From: Piromyces finnis
Lineage: Eukaryota; Neocallimastigomycota; Neocallimastigomycetes; Neocallimastigales; Neocallimastigaceae
NCBI GenBank assembly: GCA_002104945.1
Contig: MCFH01000006.1
Span: forward strand, 62,001 to 126,000
Direction of reading: 5' to 3'
DNA: 64,000 nucleotides
A program made the translations under genes and the position numbers. The notes below the pieces were generated by a model. It ran no database searches. It saw only the letters and a program-made list of their open reading frames with translations, and was not told the DNA's origin. Shown here one piece after another: positions 16,347-29,619 of the stretch (the first letter of the stretch is position 1; every line of letters starts with the position of its first letter).

Positions 16347-17913
16347 TTAAACCATTTCGTATTCCTTAATATGTGCTTTCTTTCTTTTATTTATTATAAA
16401 TTTACGAATTTCATCAATAAGTAAAACTTGGGAGGCTAGTATGGTTAAGTGTAATAAGTCATGTAAATTAAGGGCTTCTGTTTGGAAAATTTGTTGTAAG
16501 AATGGTAGATAGACTACAGCAAAAGTACCTAAAAGTGATAATCCAGCTGCCCATATAAAGGCCTGATTACTGAATAGACCAATTTTAAATATTGATTTTG
16601 TTGAAGAACGACATGCCAAACTATTAAAGATATCACAGAAAACAAATCCAGTAAAAGTCTATTATTTTATAAAATTTCGATAAATAACATAGATCATAAT
16701 AATTTATTAATAATTAAGATATTGATAATTATATAAGATATCGATGTTTATAATATATACCATTGTAGTAGTGTATGAAGTAATATTCTTATCTTCATCC
16801 ATACAATGATGGAAGACATGCAAGGTAATAAATAATACAACAGCAGATGACAATAATACTTTATAAATAAACTTTTTATCAATAATAGATTTATTTTTGT
16901 TACGTGGTGGTTTATTCATAATATCTTTATCAACAGTTTCAACACCTAAAGATTGTGCGACAGGACCATCACAAATAATATCTATTAATATGTTTTAAAA
17001 TAGGTTAAAAGAATAATAATTAATATCGTTTAAATGTTTTTTTTTTAAATTATAATAAATTATTTATAATAATTACTAATATATAAAATTTGCATAGCAT
17101 TTAATGGATTTGGTAAATTAAACAAAGTAGATAAGGTAACTAAAGATAATGCAGCAATACAGGTACTGAGTTGGAAACACAAGAAATTTTGAATGTTAAA
17201 GAAAATACCTTTTCCTATTATATACAACAACATTAACAACAATAATAATATTAACATTTAATCAATATGATGTTTAAAGAATAAATATTTTGAAAATTAA
17301 TAATCATTATATGTTTATTAAAATAATAGTATTACCTTCTTCAATAGCGTTACAAATTGTTGCTATTATAATTGTATTTTTTTTTTTTTTTAAAAAAAAA
17401 AAGTAATTATGAATCATTAATTAGTTATTAATTATAATTATATTTTATTCTTAGGTCCTTAATATAATACATACAGAAATCATCATTAACTAAAATCATA
17501 TCAGCAGCTTCTTTTGATACATCTGTACCACCCTTACCCATAGATATACCAATCTGTATATATTAAGTATATTTTTTATTTTATAAATATAATTAAACTT
17601 TTTTTGTAATAAAAACAATAATATATATTTTAATTTCATTGTTAAACTTACATCAGCAAGACGTAATGCAGGAGCATCATTAACACCATCTCCAGTCATA
17701 GCAACAACTAAATCATTAGCTTGAAGAGCTTTGACAATAGCCATTTTATGTTTTGGTGTGGTACGATAGAAAATTGAGATAGTTGGAACTACACGACGAA
17801 GTTCATTTTCAGTTAATTCATCTAATTCTGAACCAGACATATAATAACCAGTACCAACTGAGCTCATAATATTAAGTTTTTGAGCAATAGAAACAGCAGT
17901 ACCCTCTACGTAT

Positions 17914-17954
<41 letters not shown>

Positions 17955-19685
17955 ATTATAATGAATATTATTATTTATGAATATATATAAAAATATTAAT
18001 TTATTATGTTTTTATATTTTTTATTTATAAATATTTTTTATATTGTAAATATTTATTTATTAATAAATATTTCTATATTTCTATATTGCTTATTATGCAA
18101 TATATATATATTTTTTTATCATAATCATAGTTATCATTTAAATAATATAAAACTATTTAATTACCTGAATCACCAGTAATCATAACAACTTTAACGTGAC
18201 TATTTATTACTTTGTTAATGGCATTTCCAACACCAGTTCTTGGTGGATCATACATAGCAATAAAACCAACAAATGCAAGTTCATTGATATTAGTACCAGT
18301 GGCCATAAAAAGAACACGAAGGCCTTGAGAAGCAATTTCTTGGGAAATTTCAGTTACTTTCTTTCTATATTCACTAGTTAATGGTTGTATATTATCTTCA
18401 GAAATATAGTATGAGGTACAACGATCTAAAATAGGTTCCATAGCACCCTTTGCAAAAATTACTTCTTTATCCATTTCAAATTTACAAGTGACTGACATCC
18501 ATTTAGTTTCAAAATTAAAAGCATTTTCAGATATACGTGGATATATTGGTCTTTCATCTCTTATATTTAATAAATTACCAAATTCCAATAAAGCAACTTC
18601 TGTTGGTTGACCTAAATGTTCACCATTTGATATATGTGCATTATTACATAAATTACCAATTCTTGATAAAATTTTAATTGCTGGATGAAAAATGGCTTGT
18701 GGTAAATCTTCATATTTCTTTCCTTCAATATCAATAAGTTCATCTTGAGAAGCAGTGTAAACTTTTGTAACAGTCATTTTATTCATAGTTAAAGTACCTG
18801 TTTTATCTACACAAATAACATTAACAGAACCCAATGATTCTACAGCTGGTAGCTTTTTAATAATAGCATCACGTTTTGCCATTCTTAAAACACCTAAAGC
18901 TAATGTTACAGTAACACAAATTGGAAGACCTTCTGGAATTGCGGCTACTGCTAAACTAACTATAAATTATTAATTAAATACAAAACAATAATAAAAAATA
19001 ACCATTAAATTAATTAAAAAAATAAGCATTTTCACATATCTATAAAATTAATACTAAAAAGAAAACAATAATAGTTGATTACTAAATGAATTTTATTTAA
19101 AAAAAATAACTTACCACCAACATTAAACATTTCTAACCAATCCTTTCCTTGAAGTACACCAATAATAACAATAACTAAAATGATACCAATAGAGAATGCG
19201 GATAGCTGTTTACCTAATTCATCCATTTTTTCTTGAAGTGGTGTCTTTTTAGATTCGACTTCATTAACCATAGTGAAAATGGTACCGAATTCAGTATTTT
19301 TACCAGTACCAATAACTATACCCATACCGTAACCTTTATTAAATAAATAAAAAAAATCATTAAATGTATTAATAAATTAATGTATCTTTTATGGTTTCCG
19401 ATTTGAATATAAAAATTTAATAATAATGAGTTTACAATATAAGCATCAAATAATTACCATTTCTTACAAGAGTACCCATAAATGCAATATTTTTTCTTTC
19501 TGCTAAGTTGATATCTTGAGTTTCTCTTGCAATAACATCAGTATTCTTTAAACATGGTTTAGTTTCACCAGTTAAACTTGATTCATCAATTTCTAAATCA
19601 ACAGCCTTTTTTTTTATTATTGTTTTTAATGGAATAATTGATGATAATATTCATTAATATTATGTTGAGATAATTTGATTTTATG

Positions 19686-19718
<33 letters not shown>

Positions 19719-20818
19719 TCATTACTATTTTTTATGAAAAATGAAATAGTCTGAAATAAAACTTACTGTAGTAATTCTAACATCGGCTGGAATTCTGTCA
19801 CCAATTGAAAAACGAACAATATCACCTGGTACTAAATTGTTACCTAACATTGAAGTTAATTGTCCTTGACTAAAATTTGAATTTTTAATTTATAAAAATA
19901 GGAAAGGAATAATATATCAATAAATAACGGATGATAGATATATTGAAATAATATTCAAATAAAATTTAAAATGTAATGAATCTTTACCGAATGACATGAC
20001 AATAATTTGGTACTAATTGGTTTAAAGCTTCTAATGACTTTTCTGAACGATATTCCTGAACAAAAGCAACTTTTAATTTAATATATATAAAATAAATATT
20101 TATTGATTTAATGATTTTTCTAATTATTTATGTTATAATTATTGATAAATCCGATTCTTATATATAAAAGAACACTAAATTTAGTCTTACCTGTTAACAC
20201 AATAACAATAGCCTAATATTTTAGTGTAATAAATTAATTAAAAATATATTATTATTATTATTATTAGCTAGTTTAATTTTTTATATTATCTATTATTTTT
20301 TTTTATTAAAGAAATAAAAAAAAAAATTAATAATATAAAATGTCAATACTTACTAATAAAATACTAAAGGCATCGCTAAATTGACCCATAAGTAAAGAAA
20401 TACTCGCTGAACCCATAAGAAGCATAATAAGAGGATCTTTAAATTGATCGATAAATTTTGAAATCAAAGTTTCTTCATCCTCTGCTTCTAAAATATTTGG
20501 ACCATTTAATCTTAAACGAAAACTTGCTTCTTGTCCAGAAAGACCTTTTTCAAGGTCAGTATTTTGTTCTGTTAAAACTTGTTCAATTGTTCTTAGTGAA
20601 GCATGTAAAGAAGGTGATACTTTCTTTTCTTTTATTGGATTTATTGGAGTTTTTATGTTGTCATTTTTATTACTACTACTTATACCTGTATTATCGTAAT
20701 AAGCATTATTATTAAAATTATCTGTTCTATTTTGTGAATTATCTAAAGAATTCGATGAAGGAAAAGGGTCAAAAATTGGATTTGAAACAACTGGAACTAA
20801 TGGTATAGTTTCAGTCAT
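16347..20818 (-). CDS. PMR1: PMR1/SPCA-type Golgi Ca2+/Mn2+ P-type ATPase (954 aa, 13 exons)
   Basis: P2A pump that moves Ca2+ and Mn2+ into the Golgi lumen at the cost of ATP. Exons: 20354-20818, 20191-20212, 19988-20069, 19767-19869, 19458-19605, 19115-19333, 18165-18959, 17652-17905, 17475-17553, 17336-17362, 17077-17214, 16761-16981, 16347-16658. All are GT-AG and the frame is exact, for 955 codons, the usual length for the family. Visible landmarks: actuator motif LTGETKP, M4 motif VAAIPEGLP (about residues 351-359), phosphorylated Asp398 in DKTGTLT, hinge motif TGDGVNDAP, and the M6 region [18 protein letters not shown] typical of SPCA pumps. The C-terminus ends with a short cytosolic tail after M10. 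The roughly 75-residue Asn/Ser-rich N-terminal extension has no EF-hand. Exons 2 (22 nt) and 10 (27 nt) are microexons. Identification is firm; the symbol follows the yeast orthologue. Confidence 0.95.
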
Positions 20819-23800
20819 TGTATGTATATATTATTATTTATTATAAAATATTTTTGATTCTATTAAAGACTATGACAAAATTACAAAATAATGATAATAT
20901 ATAATTAAATAAAATAATCTCTATTTCTTCTTCTATATTGTATATTATGTCTAAATTATATATATTATTTGTTAAAGGTTGGTTTCTTTTCTTTATAGTT
21001 TTGTGGATTATTAATTAATTTATGTAAAATATATAAATAATAAATGTATTAGTAATATAATAATAATAAATAAATAATATAATTAAATTATAGTTATTAC
21101 AATTATAATAACTATAAAAGCAAATATTTAATAAATATATATATTTATATATTTATTTATTTTGTTGTTATTTATCTAATTCGTTTTTTTTCTTTAATTA
21201 TATTCTAATATTAGAATTTCAATTATACATAACAAATTAATATTTTTATTATATTATTTTTTTTCCTTATAGATAAAAAAAATAACCCTTACATTTAAAA
21301 AAAAAAAAAAATGTTTGGATATTTTTCTTATTTGTTGTTTATAAATTGAGTATATGTTTTATTATCAATAGGTAGAATCCAAAATATAAATAATAAATAT
21401 TTTGGTAAATCAATTTATTTAGTTAATATATTAATAATTATTATTAAATGATGATTATTAAAAATGAATATATATTAATAATATTAATGTGAAAAATTAA
21501 TTTTGAAATTTCATTTCGATAATAGACAATAACAACAATAACAAACATATAAATATATACATATATATAAATGCATAAATATATACTTCTCAGGTCAGAT
21601 ATTTACTTTATTTTGATAAATATAATTTTAGAATTGCATTATAAACACATCATAAACACTTATTTTGTTTGATATTTATTTATTTTTAGTTTGACTTATA
21701 TCACTATATTAATATCTATATCTATATATTTCTACTTTTTAAAAATTTTATTATTTTTAAAATGTGTATTTTATAATAATTATATGGTATATATTTCGGT
21801 TATAGCTTTCAATATTTTTTGTTGTTTTTATTTTTTTCTTTATATATATATATATATATTTTTTTTTCTTGAGTTTTTATTTTTTATTATTAAAAAAAAA
21901 AAAAAAAAAGCTTTTATATTTATTATCTATTTTTTTTTTTATAGGTTTTTTTTTTTTTTTTTTGGTTGTTTTTTTGGTATGTTTTTTTTCTAGGTAGTGT
22001 GTATTTTTGTTGTTTTCAAAACAATTTGTAAATATTAAAATAATAAATAAAATATAAAATAAAAAAAAATGGATGATTAAAAATTTATATTATCAAAAAA
22101 ATAAAATTCATTTTCTATATATAAAAAATAACTTTGTGATATATAGTTTAAATTAAAATGGTTTTAAGTAAGTTTACTGTTAATATATTGGAATAATATA
22201 ATACTTTAAAAATAACCAATAAAATTTTAATAAATCAAAGTTGGAATTTTAATAAATAAAAAAATAAAAATCATATTTAATAAAGTTTTAAAAAATTTAG
22301 ATTAATAAAAAAGTAATAATCAAAAAAAAAAAAAAAAAATAATATATATATATATATATAAAGAAAAAATAAAATCAACAAAAATAAAAAAAAAAGTAAT
22401 GGATATTTTATAATAGTATTGAAATACTATTTTAAAGAGATGTATTTATGGTAAAAGAAGGGAAAAAATGTCTTTATACCAATACTTAATATAGATTTAT
22501 TTTTGGTATTCACTATTTTTAAAATTAGGTTTATAGTAATCCTGAACTATTAAATTTTATTAAAATTAAGATTTGAAATAAAAAAAAAAAGGAAAAGTAT
22601 ATAAAACAGGAATTCAATAATTATAACTTATAACCATTTATTTTTTTTTTTTTAAAAAAAAAACAATTATGCTTTTAAATCTGGTTGACTATTTCACATA
22701 GATAAAAGTTTTATTTCTATTCTTCTTTTATTGTTTATATATATATTTAATTTATGATGGTTAATTCATGTTCAATTAAATAATTCTTAAAAAAGGTTGA
22801 ATTCAATATCATACTATTTTAAAATAAATCTTCTAATAACCTTCTTTATAATTACTAATTATAGATATATTTTTTAATTATTGTTTTTTTTATACATCTT
22901 CGAATTTTAAACGATTATTAATTTTACCATTTTATTATTAAATACTTTAAAGGTAGCGTATATAATTTTATAAATAATTATTACATCGACTTATTCTGTA
23001 AAGAAAAAATTAATTATTACATCGGCATTTTTGAATATTAATCTTTTATATTGAATAGCTGAAAGAAAAAGAATAATAATTTATGTAAGAAATGACTTCC
23101 TTAATTTATTTTAATGATGCACCAGCCACATTAATTCATCCCCAAAATTATTTAAAAAAAGAATGATCGAAAAAAATATTAAAAAATTTAAATTTTTTTA
23201 TCAGCCTTAACTTCTTTCGATCATTATTATTTATTATAATTATTGTGTTATTACCTATGTAAAACATACAAGACATCTAATAACAACAAATGATAATAAC
23301 ATGATATTATTATTAATAACAGTATATACTATTCATTATTAGTCATAAAAATAAAAAGTCTTATTATTATAATTTTCATTAAATATTTACTTTTAATTTA
23401 TTTCCAAAATTATATATTTTATTTTTATTTTTATTTTTATTTTTTAATAAAAAGAATAAGGAAATATAGAAAAGATGGTATATTTAATAATAATTAAAAT
23501 TATTAGGATTTCTTTTCTATATCTATCTATTTAACAATAACTTCTATAACTATTCTATTATATTAATTGGTTTAATTTTTCCCTTTATATAAAAATATTT
23601 TATATAATATAGCTGACTTTTTTTTTTTTAAATAAATAAAAAAAAAATTGTTGTTTTTATAGTTTAAATAAAAAGTAATAATAAAGATTTTCTTCTTTTT
23701 CTTTCTCTTTCCATTTCTTTTCTTTCTTTTTTTTTATTTTTTATTTTTGATTCTAATCAATTTATGTATATATTTTATTGTAAAAATAAATAAATAAAAA

Positions 23801-23971
23801 AAAAAAAAGAATTCTAACTCTATATTTGGAAAGGAAATATTAAAGAGAAAGTTTTTTTTTTTTTTTTTTTTGATTTATTTTTATGTAGAGTGAAGTAAAT
23901 TTATTTGGTAGGACTAACGATTAAATATTAAAGTTGAAATTTTGATAAAATGTAAATGGATAACTATAAAT
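20819..23971. other. 3.2-kb AT-rich intergenic DNA
   Basis: Lies between the PMR1-type gene start and the 3' end of the next gene. It holds homopolymers, a (TA)n run near 22339-22360 and an 11-bp perfect inverted repeat at 23162-23172/23215-23225. No protein frame has normal composition; a Phe/Ile-rich open frame near 21.7-22.0 kb is AT noise. Confidence 0.65.
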
Positions 23972-25124
23972 TTAATGATAAGAATATAAATTCATATGAA
24001 CAATACTTTCATTAATTGGAATAAGATCTGTTTCTGATATTAAAATTTGATCAACATACATCATGACATATGGCATAGTAACTAATAAAGATCGATAGTA
24101 TTCTAAATACATGGTATTTAAATAACTTTTTATAAAATTTATTTTCGAAGATACAACTAAAAGGAATGTAACAGATGCACATATTGCAACATATTTAACC
24201 TATATAATACAAATTTAGGGGAAAAGTATATAAATTATATAATAGTAATAATAATTGAGAGAAGATTCTATTAATCTTGAGAAACTAAATACTTATACCC
24301 TATTATCTAACATTAATAATATTTATTATATATATAAAACTTACACGTATTCTTGACATTTTTCTATATTTTTTCCATGCTCTATTTTCTTCTATTTCAC
24401 TGTATATATCTTTGTCAAAGAAATCGACTTTCATTGTAAAATAAATAATAATATCATATGTCATTGAAAAGAAACTAATAAATAATTGTATATTCCAATA
24501 ATAACTCCAATACTTATTATAATATTCTGTTCCATTTCTAATTATTTTTTGATATGGAAAAAAAAAATGATAGACAGTAATGCCAATTTTCGACATTGCT
24601 AATATTATATAGGTGATATAAGATAGTACTAAACGAACATTTTTAAAAGGTGATAAAATAAATGGTGTTGTTCTTGATAGTAAATAACTTTATAAGATAA
24701 AATATAATAATATAAAATTATAATAATAATAATAATAATAATAATTAATATGAAATTCATTAATATAATTTATTTTTAAATAATGTTCATATTAAAAATA
24801 ATATAAAAAGAAAACTTACAAATCACCAACAATTTCTCCAGAATACCAAAATACATAAGCTGAAAATTTTATATTCCATAATACTGAACTACTAAAGATT
24901 CGATCGTCGTCATTTAAAATTAAATTTCTAATTTTATCAATTGAATCTCCTATGGCTCTCAAAATATAATGAAGAATTAATATTTTTATGGAACTGGTAT
25001 GAATATTATTTTTATGTAAAACAATCATTATCATAGTGAAATAGAAAAATATTGAGTTAAATGGAGAAAAGATGACTTGAGATATTCCATCTACAAAATA
25101 TATCTTATTTGGATCGTCCTTCAT
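23972..25124 (-). CDS. Multi-pass membrane protein with about seven hydrophobic segments, unknown function (291 aa, 3 exons)
   Basis: Exons: 24820-25124, 24345-24687, 23972-24199; GT-AG junctions keep frame for 292 codons. Hydrophobic segments start near residues 20, 45, 80, 120, 165, 215 and 255. These include FFYFTMIMIVL, FSAYVFWYSGEIVGDFYLL, VRLVLSYITYIILAMSKIG, FISFFSMTYDIIIYF, VKYVAICASVTFLLVV and LLVTMPYVMMYVDQIL. There is no cleavable signal peptide and the loops are short. The layout resembles a seven-helix receptor or an orphan integral membrane protein. I recognise no family motif, so no substrate or ligand can be given. The segment between helices 5 and 6 is strongly charged (EENRAWKKYRKMSR), as in an intracellular loop. 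Confidence 0.75.
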
Positions 25125-25325
25125 ATTTAAAATAGTTTATATACTTGATAAAAATTAAAGAGAGTTAATTTTTATTTATCAATCCTTTTTTTTTTCCTTT
25201 GAAATATAATATCCACAAAATAATAATATTAAAATAAATTTTGTATATTGTTTCTTTTAAATTTCTCTTGCTTTTTTTTTTAATAATTTGAAATTTGAAA
25301 TTTAATTTTTACAGAATTTTTAAAT

Positions 25326-25371
<46 letters not shown>

Positions 25372-26614
25372 ATTATTATATTTTTTGTTTTTGTCTTGTA
25401 AAAACTTTATCTCAAAATAATTTTATATAAATTGATTCATTCTTATTATCTTTATGTTCCACACTGTTATTTTTTCTGTTATTTTAATTAATTATTATTA
25501 TTATTATGTGTATTATATGTGATTTTGTATATAATTCAAAATTTGATATAATATATATAATATATATAATATATATGAGAGAAAAAAAGCAATGAAAAAA
25601 AAAAAAAAAAATAGAATTAAAATAAATTAAATGAATGTATTATACAAAAAATAGTGAATAAGCTTAATTTCTCTCATATATTAACCCACTATAGAGGTTT
25701 TATTTATTATATATATTAATATATAAACTATAGTAATTTGAATATTATATATATTATAGAATATTATTTTTTATTTTATAAAATAAATAAGCTCTTTTTA
25801 AATAGTTTTAAAAATTGATTTATTTTTTATTTTAAAAAAAAAAAGAAAAAAGGAAATTTGAAATAGTAAAAAAAGGCTTATAAAAAAAATAATAATTATT
25901 ATTTACTTGTAAACTTGTTTTATTTAACATTTAATATAAATTATAATATAATAATAAAAAAAAAAAAAAATTTCCAAATAATAAATATTAAAAATAAAAT
26001 TACAAAGTTTATTTGTTAATAAGAATATAATTAAAAATTTCCTTTTTTAGAATCAATGTGGCTTGTAATAGAATTATTCAAACATGATTATTATATTATT
26101 TCTGTCCTTTTGTCCTTTCTACTAATGAATTATTATATATATATTTATCGTTAATAAATATATATAATTTTAATAATAAAACCATACAAAAACAGATTTC
26201 AAAGATTAAAGATTATTTAAAAAGCATTTATTAATTACTTATATATATATTATAAAAAAAAAAAAAGTTTTAAATTTAAAAGTGTAAAATGGTTATTTTC
26301 ATTTAGTAAGATATGCTATGTAAGTTATTAAGTATTTCAATTATTTATAAGTAAAACTATTTATATAATAATTTTTTAGATATAGTAAAAATTATTTATA
26401 GGTAGTTAAAATTATTATTTAAATATTTAAAAGGTGTTTCTATTTTTTTTTTTTTTAAAAAAAAATAATAATAATCATGATGATTATATTTAATTAAAAG
26501 TTAACAATCATGACGATCATATTTTAACATATATTTTTAATACTGTTATTAATAATAAAAGTAATGGTATTTAATAGTTAAAAGAGTATTATTATTAATA
26601 GTAATTTTTTTGAA
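25125..26614. other. AT-rich intergenic DNA, no gene seen
   Basis: A poly-T tract of about 40 nt lies at 25326-25365. No coding frame or RNA fold was recognised; the stretch contains the promoter side of the membrane-protein gene and the 3' side of the RhoGAP gene. Confidence 0.65.
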
Positions 26615-28318
26615 TTAAATCATTGGTGGAGTAGTAGGTGGTGGAGGTATACAAAGTATTGGTTGAGTTGGTGTAGATAATGGGGATAAAAAGGAAATAT
26701 TATTTTCTCTATTCTTTTGAGCCAAATTTAAAACATTGGATGGATAAGGTTGATCAATGTTATTATCTAAATCTTGTTTCTTTACTAGGGATGAACTTTT
26801 AACTTCTTGATGATTATTCTCTATATTAGCAGTTGTAGTATCATTATTTGTTATGGATTGAGATTCCTTAATTATCGAATAGTTATAATCATTGTTTTTT
26901 AGTTTATTACTGCCTTCAGTAGTAATAGCAACTTTTTCATCTAAAGTAAGGAATAAGAATTCAAATATAATACATATATTAATATAAATTATTTTATATA
27001 AAGAAAAATTTTAAATTAATTTTAATATTAATATTAATATTTACTTGCTATGGTAGAAGTAATAGTATCATTATCTCTTGCTAAATATTCATAAAATTCT
27101 TCATTTTTAATTGGAAGATAATTAAGACGATTAAGTGACGTTGATACTAATGGACAGGTGTTAATGGTATAATATGATTCTTCTGAATGTGAACGAACAT
27201 TTTCCAAATTACTTTTGCATTTTGTCGTTATGTTTAATGGAGAGGATACTGGATTAGAATTACTTGAAGGTAAGGTAGAACTAGAATCATTATTACCATT
27301 TTCATCAATAGAACCAATAATTGGATGACGCGCTTTACTATTGATATCGGCATCTTTTATTATAACATCTTTTTCCGATTTAGCTTTAATATTTGTTAAG
27401 GATTTGTAGCAACCAAGATTTTTATCAAGAGAATTACTAACTTTCATATTTGAAGTTGAAATTGAAATTGGATTATATGGTTGCAAACTATTTATGGACT
27501 CTATTGAAGAAAATTCATCATCTTTGATGGAGCTAGAATCAATTTTGATTTCGTTTTTAAGATGACTAGTTTTATCAATAATAATGTTATTATTACTATT
27601 ATTGGTGTTGTCAGTAATACTATTATTACTATTGTTACAACTATCATTATTATTATTACTGCTATTAGCAACATTGCCACTATTATTTTGAATATTTTGC
27701 TTCATACTATTATTGATAGACACTTTAGCTAATGCATTATTTTTTTGAAATGTAGTAAAGTCTGATACAGAAAGTGAAGTGATTCCTTCTATATCAGTTA
27801 TTTTACCAGCAACAGATATAGAAGCATCTTTTTCAAATTTATTGAAAAGTTGGAATGGTTTAACTTCTGGTGATGTAATAAAGAAGTGACTTTTATTGTT
27901 AATAAGAAATTCTACTACTTGCAATGCAACTTCATATTCATCAGACGATGAAAGAGACAACAAATTATTGGTGGAAGCACTTTCTTTTGAACGAAGAAGA
28001 TTTGGAGCAAAAATGCAGGCTAAATTGTGAGAATTCATATGATTCTCTTCATAGTGTGTTATAATTTCTGAAAGGAATTGTAAAAGTATTTCTAAAAGGA
28101 TAAGATGTGCTGAAGGTAACATCACAAATAGATATTGGAATGCTTTTATTTTATCATATGTATCAGGTACATATTCTATGTAATATATTATAATATATTA
28201 ATAACATTGTTTTAATAATATTAAAAAAATTCAATAAAAAAAAATGAAATTACAAATTATTTGTATTACATTAATATCTTATATACGAATACATTATAAT
28301 TTATTAATAATACTGATT

Positions 28319-28352
<34 letters not shown>

Positions 28353-29619
28353 TACTTATAACATCTAAAAATGAGGTATAAAGACAATATGGAATTAATG
28401 GTTCTGGCAATTGACGAATATACAACTTAAGAAGACTTGCAACATCAAAAACATTCATCCCTTCAAAATCATATCCGAAACCATATCCAGCTGTTTCATT
28501 AAATACTTTTAATGAATTGTTAATACGACGTTCTGATCCATTAACACGGAAAATACCTTCTTTTGATAATCCATTTTTTCTTAAAAAATTTATACATTCA
28601 TATACAACAATTGGTATTTTTTTATTATTACATTTTTCAGTTGGATCAATATATACAAAAGCATATTCTAATGAAGTTACCAAAGGAACACCAAATACTA
28701 TTAATGTTATTAAATAATAATAATAATAATAATTACTGAATTAATAAAAATTTTATGCAATATATTCATACAAAAAAAAAAAAAAAATTGAAACAAAAAT
28801 TAAAAGTTTGCAATAAATATAGATATAATATTAAAATATATTTATATGAAAAAAAAACTCTTTCCAAAAATTTTTAAATTATTGTAATAGAAAAAAAAAA
28901 AAAAGAAAAAGAAAAAACTAAATAAAAAATTTTTAATACATATGCCATACTGATTTTAAATATATATATATACCTGCTCTTTTTTTATCTTTCTTTGTAA
29001 ATATTTTCCATTTTTTAGAAGTACGACCTCTATTTATATTATCTAATGTTTTTATAATTGATTCGCGTAAATCTTTACCAGGAATAGTATTGTGATTATG
29101 ATTATGATTTAAAGCTGAAAGTGAATTTGATATAGTATTTTGGCTGGCTAAATTATGATTTCCAACAGCACTTGGTGGTAATAAATTATCATCATAACTC
29201 TTATTTACAGGTGATGATAAGCAATTTGCTGAATGAAATTCATTGGATAAGTTTTTATTATTATTATTATTATTTTGACTACTTAATTCACGAAATTGAT
29301 TTCTGAGATTAGTAAATGCTGTTTTTCTTAATATAATAAGTTCATACTCTGTAAGACTAGTATAGTTTTTTAAATAATGGAGTTCTATATAATTTTACAT
29401 TATTAAATTACAAATATTTTAAGTAATTATAATATAGTATACTATATATAATATATATATATATTTACCATGATCTTTTCTTACTATTGAATTTCCACCT
29501 GCAAGTTCATTAAATGAACTTGACAAAGGACGTTGTTTAACAAGATCTGAATTACTATTATCAGTATTATCTCCTTTCGTTAAAGGTATTGTTGTTTCTG
29601 TTATATTATTTTTACTCAT
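26615..29619 (-). CDS. RhoGAP domain protein (786 aa, 5 exons)
   Basis: GTPase-activating protein for Rho-family GTPases, expected at the cell cortex. Exons: 29469-29619, 28974-29384, 28356-28697, 27045-28175, 26615-26940; GT-AG junctions, frame exact, 787 codons. The RhoGAP domain spans about residues 189-365. It begins FGVPLV, carries the arginine finger Arg238 in GIFRVNGSERR, the lipid-side segment SLLKLYIRQLPEPLIP, and the signature NLACIFAPNLLR. The N-terminal about 185 residues are Asn/Ser-rich and basic near KKWKIFTKKDKKRAG. The long C-terminal tail is disordered and Asn/Ser-rich, ending in a proline-rich stretch (IPPPPTTPP) that could bind an SH3 or WW domain. No other catalytic domain is seen. 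The target (Rho, Rac or Cdc42) cannot be told from sequence. Confidence 0.93.

Noticed and set aside
21691-21993. 100-residue Phe/Ile/Tyr-rich open frame between genes
   Set aside because: Composition is that of random T-rich DNA; no homologous motif.
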